Origin: an uncultured Clostridia bacterium
GTDB taxonomy: Bacteria > Bacillota > Clostridia > TANB77 > CAG-508
Assembly: GCA_949746285.1 (NCBI GenBank)
Contig: CATJZH010000128.1
Location: forward strand, 1-24,375
Length of the DNA stretch: 24,375 nt
Direction of reading: 5' to 3'
Shown one piece after another: positions 21,992 through 24,375 of the stretch. The notes beneath the pieces were generated by a model that was given only the letters and a program-made list of their open reading frames with translations, was not told the origin of the DNA and did no database searches. A program made the position numbers and the translations under genes. Position 1 is the stretch's first letter, and the number at the start of each line of letters is the position of its first letter.

Positions 21992-22052
21992 TTATAAAAG
22001 GTTTATAGGTTATTCCTTTAAAAACCTAACTATATTTTCGAGGAGAAGTAAT

Positions 22053-22964
22053 ATGAAAACAGAAGTTAATTTATGTGGAATTAAAATGAAAAATCCAGTA
22101 ACAGTTGCGTCAGGTACTTTTGGATATGGAAGGGAATACTCTCAATTTATTGATTTAAATAAATTAGGAGGAATTGTAACAAAGGGAACTTCTATAGTAC
22201 CTTGGACAGGTAATCCAGCACCTAGAATTTGTGAAGTTCCAGGAGGGCTTTTAAATAGTATAGGACTTCAAAATCCAGGTGTTGAATATTTTGCTGAAAA
22301 TGATTTACCATGGCTTAGAAGTTTTGATACAAAAATTATAGTAAATGCTTGTGGACATACTATAGAAGAATATGTTGAGGTTTGTAGAGTTTTAAATACA
22401 TTAGATATAGATGGAGTTGAATTAAATCTTTCTTGTCCAAATGTTCAAGCAGGTTGTTTAGCTTTTGGAACATCATATGAAGGAGTAAAAGCAGTTACTT
22501 CACAAGTAAGAAAAGTATTAACAGATAAGCCATTAATAGTAAAATTAACTCCAAATGTTACTGATATAACTATGCCAGCTAAAGGGGCAGAAGACGCAGG
22601 TGCTGACGGAATTTCTGGAATAAATACTTTACTTGGAATGAAAATAGATATTGATAAAAGAAAACCAGTTTTAGCAATAAATACAGGAGGATTTTCAGGA
22701 CCTGGAATAAGATCAGTAGGAGTTAGAATGGTTTATCAAATAGCAAATGCTGTAAAGATACCAGTTTTAGGAATTGGAGGAATTATGACAGGTGATGATG
22801 CAATAGAATATATGCTTGCAGGTGCTACTGCAGTTTCTATTGGTGCAGGAAACTTTGCAGATCCAGAAACATCTTTAAAAGTAATTGAAGGTATAGAAAA
22901 TTATATGAAAAAACATAATATAGATGATATAAATTCTATAATTGGTACTGTGGAAATGAATTAA
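22053..22964 (+). CDS. pyrD: Dihydroorotate dehydrogenase PyrD, class 1B catalytic subunit
   Basis: PyrD oxidises dihydroorotate to orotate with FMN, feeding electrons to PyrK. The 303-residue length is right for class 1B. SGTFGYGREY at 20-29 marks the FMN site. The catalytic base is Cys128 in NLSCPNVQAGC, and a cysteine, where class 2 enzymes have serine, indicates class 1. KLTPNVTD, INTLLGMKID and GIGGIMTGDDAIEYMLAGA are the FMN phosphate-binding blocks. AGGAG precedes the ATG. It lies 61 nt after the membrane-protein gene, with only a weak hairpin in between, and is probably in the same operon as pyrK. Confidence 0.97.
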   Translation: MKTEVNLCGIKMKNPVTVASGTFGYGREYSQFIDLNKLGGIVTKGTSIVPWTGNPAPRICEVPGGLLNSIGLQNPGVEYFAENDLPWLRSFDTKIIVNACGHTIEEYVEVCRVLNTLDIDGVELNLSCPNVQAGCLAFGTSYEGVKAVTSQVRKVLTDKPLIVKLTPNVTDITMPAKGAEDAGADGISGINTLLGMKIDIDKRKPVLAINTGGFSGPGIRSVGVRMVYQIANAVKIPVLGIGGIMTGDDAIEYMLAGATAVSIGAGNFADPETSLKVIEGIENYMKKHNIDDINSIIGTVEMN

Positions 22965-23005
22965 ATTACTCTAAAAGTATTGATTTAAAAAGAAGATTAT
23001 GTTAA

Positions 23006-23011
23006 TATAAT
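23006..23011 (+). promoter_or_regulatory. Likely -10 of the valS leader promoter
   Basis: A perfect TATAAT lies about 20 nt before the T-box stem I. No well-spaced -35 is found (TTGATT at 22980-22985 is 20 nt away), so strength is uncertain. Confidence 0.4.
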
Positions 23012-23029
23012 AAATATAAATTGTAAAAA

Positions 23030-23267
23030 CTGTGAAAAAGAGGAGTAAATTAGTTTCTGCTAAAAAGAGAAAAGAAGTATTAGCTGAGAGCTTCTTATAG
23101 TAAGTCTAATTGAAGGTAGCTTTGGAGTTGATATACCGAAAATAACTTTAAGTATATCCGTTTAAGTAACGTTAAAAACTTGTTTGAGATGTTTATTTTT
23201 AAAATAAATAAATAAGGTGGTACCGCAGAAGTTAGAAGCTTTGCCCTTATATGGGTAGAGCTTTTTT
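23030..23267 (+). promoter_or_regulatory. T-box riboswitch controlling valS
   Basis: The leader has the T-box parts in order. Stem I opens with the K-turn sequence AGAGGAGTAA, and AATTAG / CTAATT closes the arm above the specifier loop. The specifier GTA (23116-23118), in the GAAGGTAGC context, reads as a valine codon. The conserved AAGGTGGTACCGC T-box is at 23214-23226, with the UGGU bulge for the uncharged tRNA ACCA end. A terminator follows. Uncharged tRNA-Val should stabilise the antiterminator and allow valS transcription. Confidence 0.92.
23237..23267 (+). terminator. T-box-regulated terminator
   Basis: A 10-bp stem (AGCTTTGCCC 23237-23246 / GGGTAGAGCT 23253-23262, two G:U) plus a T-run. 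The upstream T-box sequence competes with it for antiterminator pairing. Confidence 0.88.
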
Positions 23268-23331
23268 GTATTATACGAGTAAATTCTTATAATACCCACC
23301 TATTAAACTATTTTTATAAAGGAGGTATTTT

Positions 23332-24375
23332 ATGAGTGAAAAGTGCAAATTAAATGACAAATTTAATCCAAAGGATTTTGAGGACAGATTATATGAGAGT
23401 TGGGAAGAAAAAGGATATTTTAAACCATCAGAGGATAAAACAAAAGAAGCCTATTGTATAATGATGCCTCCACCAAATGTAACAGGAAAACTTCATATGG
23501 GGCATGCTTTAGATGGAACAATTCAAGATGTTTTAATTCGTTATAAAAGAATGAGAGGATATAGAACATTATGGCTTCCTGGAAGTGACCATGCATCAAT
23601 TTCTACAGAAATGAAAGTAGTTCAAAAATTAGCAAAAGAAGGAAAAACAAAGGCTGATTTAGGAAGAGAGAAATTTTTAGAAGAAGCTTGGGCTTGGACA
23701 GAAGAATATGGAGGAATTATTCAAAAGCAACAACGTAAACTAGGATGTTCTTGTGACTGGGAAAGAAATAGATTTACATTAGATGAAGGAATGTCAGATG
23801 CTGTTTTAGAACAATTTATAAAATTATATGAAAAAGGATTAATTTACAGGGGAAAAAGAATGGTAAATTGGTGTACTAGCTGTAATACATCAATTTCAGA
23901 CGCAGAAGTAGAATACAAAGAAGAAGCGTCTCATTTATGGCATATAAGATATAAAATATCAGGAACAGATAATGATTATATAGAAATAGCTACGACAAGA
24001 CCGGAAACAATGCTTGGAGATACAGCAGTAGCAGTTCATCCAGATGATGATAGATATAAGCATTTAGTTGGAAAAACTTGTATACTTCCAATAATGAATA
24101 AAGAAATTCCAATTATAGCAGATGATTTTGTTGAAATGGAATTTGGAACAGGTTGTGTAAAAATAACTCCAGCACATGATATGAATGATTATCAAGCAGG
24201 ACTAAGACATAATTTAGAAATAATAGAAGTTTTTGATAAAGACTTTAAAATGGGAAATTTAGTTCTAGAATATGCTGGTATGGATTTGTTAACTGCAAGA
24301 AAAGAAATTGTTAAAAAATTAGATGAAATTGGAGCATTAGTTAGAACAGAAGATTATACACATAATGTTGCAAAA
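23332..24375 (+). CDS. valS: Valyl-tRNA synthetase ValS, N-terminal part (cut by window edge)
   Basis: ValS charges tRNA-Val with valine. 348 codons are present and the frame is open to the last base, so the gene continues beyond the window (about 870-880 residues expected). PPPNVTGKLHMGHAL at 46-60 contains the class I HMGH signature for ATP binding. GSDHAS is the usual downstream block. ATTRPETMLGDTAV and FGTGCVKITPAHD belong to the CP1 editing domain, which clears mischarged threonine. The KMSKS loop lies outside the window. GGAGG is 6-7 nt before the ATG. The T-box leader with a GTA specifier agrees with the assignment. Confidence 0.97.
   Translation, partial: MSEKCKLNDKFNPKDFEDRLYESWEEKGYFKPSEDKTKEAYCIMMPPPNVTGKLHMGHALDGTIQDVLIRYKRMRGYRTLWLPGSDHASISTEMKVVQKLAKEGKTKADLGREKFLEEAWAWTEEYGGIIQKQQRKLGCSCDWERNRFTLDEGMSDAVLEQFIKLYEKGLIYRGKRMVNWCTSCNTSISDAEVEYKEEASHLWHIRYKISGTDNDYIEIATTRPETMLGDTAVAVHPDDDRYKHLVGKTCILPIMNKEIPIIADDFVEMEFGTGCVKITPAHDMNDYQAGLRHNLEIIEVFDKDFKMGNLVLEYAGMDLLTARKEIVKKLDEIGALVRTEDYTHNVAK

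Noticed and set aside
21992..22052. Terminator between the membrane-protein gene and pyrD
   Set aside because: Only a 6-bp AT-rich stem (TAGGTT/AACCTA) with a long loop and a weak T-run, so read-through is more likely.

Overview
The window looks like a chromosomal piece of an AT-rich, low-GC Gram-positive anaerobe of the Clostridia (inference). The reasons are A/T-ending codons throughout, strong AGGAGG ribosome sites, TTGNNN-17-TATAAT promoters, a T-box leader in front of valS, an RqcP-type S4 protein, and a PyrK/PyrD class 1B dihydroorotate dehydrogenase. TGA acts as a normal stop and TGG as Trp, so the standard bacterial code applies. I see no tRNA, rRNA, CRISPR array, transposase or integrase.

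Layout. 1-1400 is accessory-looking: very small genes (56, 37, 73, 56 and 56 codons), including a Cro/CI-type regulator, a ribbon-helix-helix-like protein, and a consensus promoter whose spacer is filled by a 20-bp perfect palindrome. 1428-3955 holds truA, a Cys-rich membrane protein, a metallophosphoesterase and rqcP. 3963-4382 is a compact, visibly GC-richer minus-strand unit with its own promoter, structured leader, 72-aa ORF and terminator hairpin. 4474-8930 is a run of a family 2 glycosyltransferase, an ABC ATPase and an FtsX-type permease. It is followed by a 192-bp full-length palindrome (8966-9157), then dnaE (9236-12733) and an orphan pilin-like gene. 13374-13480 is a strong small-RNA candidate, and 13716-14120 is a foreign-looking unknown gene.

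14185-22964 is a pyrimidine island: a divergent PyrE-like protein (minus strand), then pyrC, pyrF, pyrK and pyrD on the plus strand. Together they cover carbamoyl-aspartate to UMP (dihydroorotase, dihydroorotate dehydrogenase with its electron-transfer subunit, orotate phosphoribosyltransferase, OMP decarboxylase). pyrB and the carbamoyl-phosphate synthase genes are not here. The island is interrupted by a heavily decayed gene (17567-18622), an aldose-epimerase-like gene and a GT-C-like membrane protein. Two inverted copies of a 56-bp structured repeat bracket the pyrF-to-epimerase block. The window ends in a T-box-controlled valS that runs off the right edge.

Several starts were moved downstream from the longest reading frame to the codon with a proper ribosome-binding site (truA, dnaE, pyrF, pyrK, the 134-aa gene and the 72-aa ORF). 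The strongest leads for something undescribed are the palindrome-in-promoter unit near position 485, the GC-rich unit at 3963-4382, the sRNA at 13409-13480, and the two non-coding repeat families.
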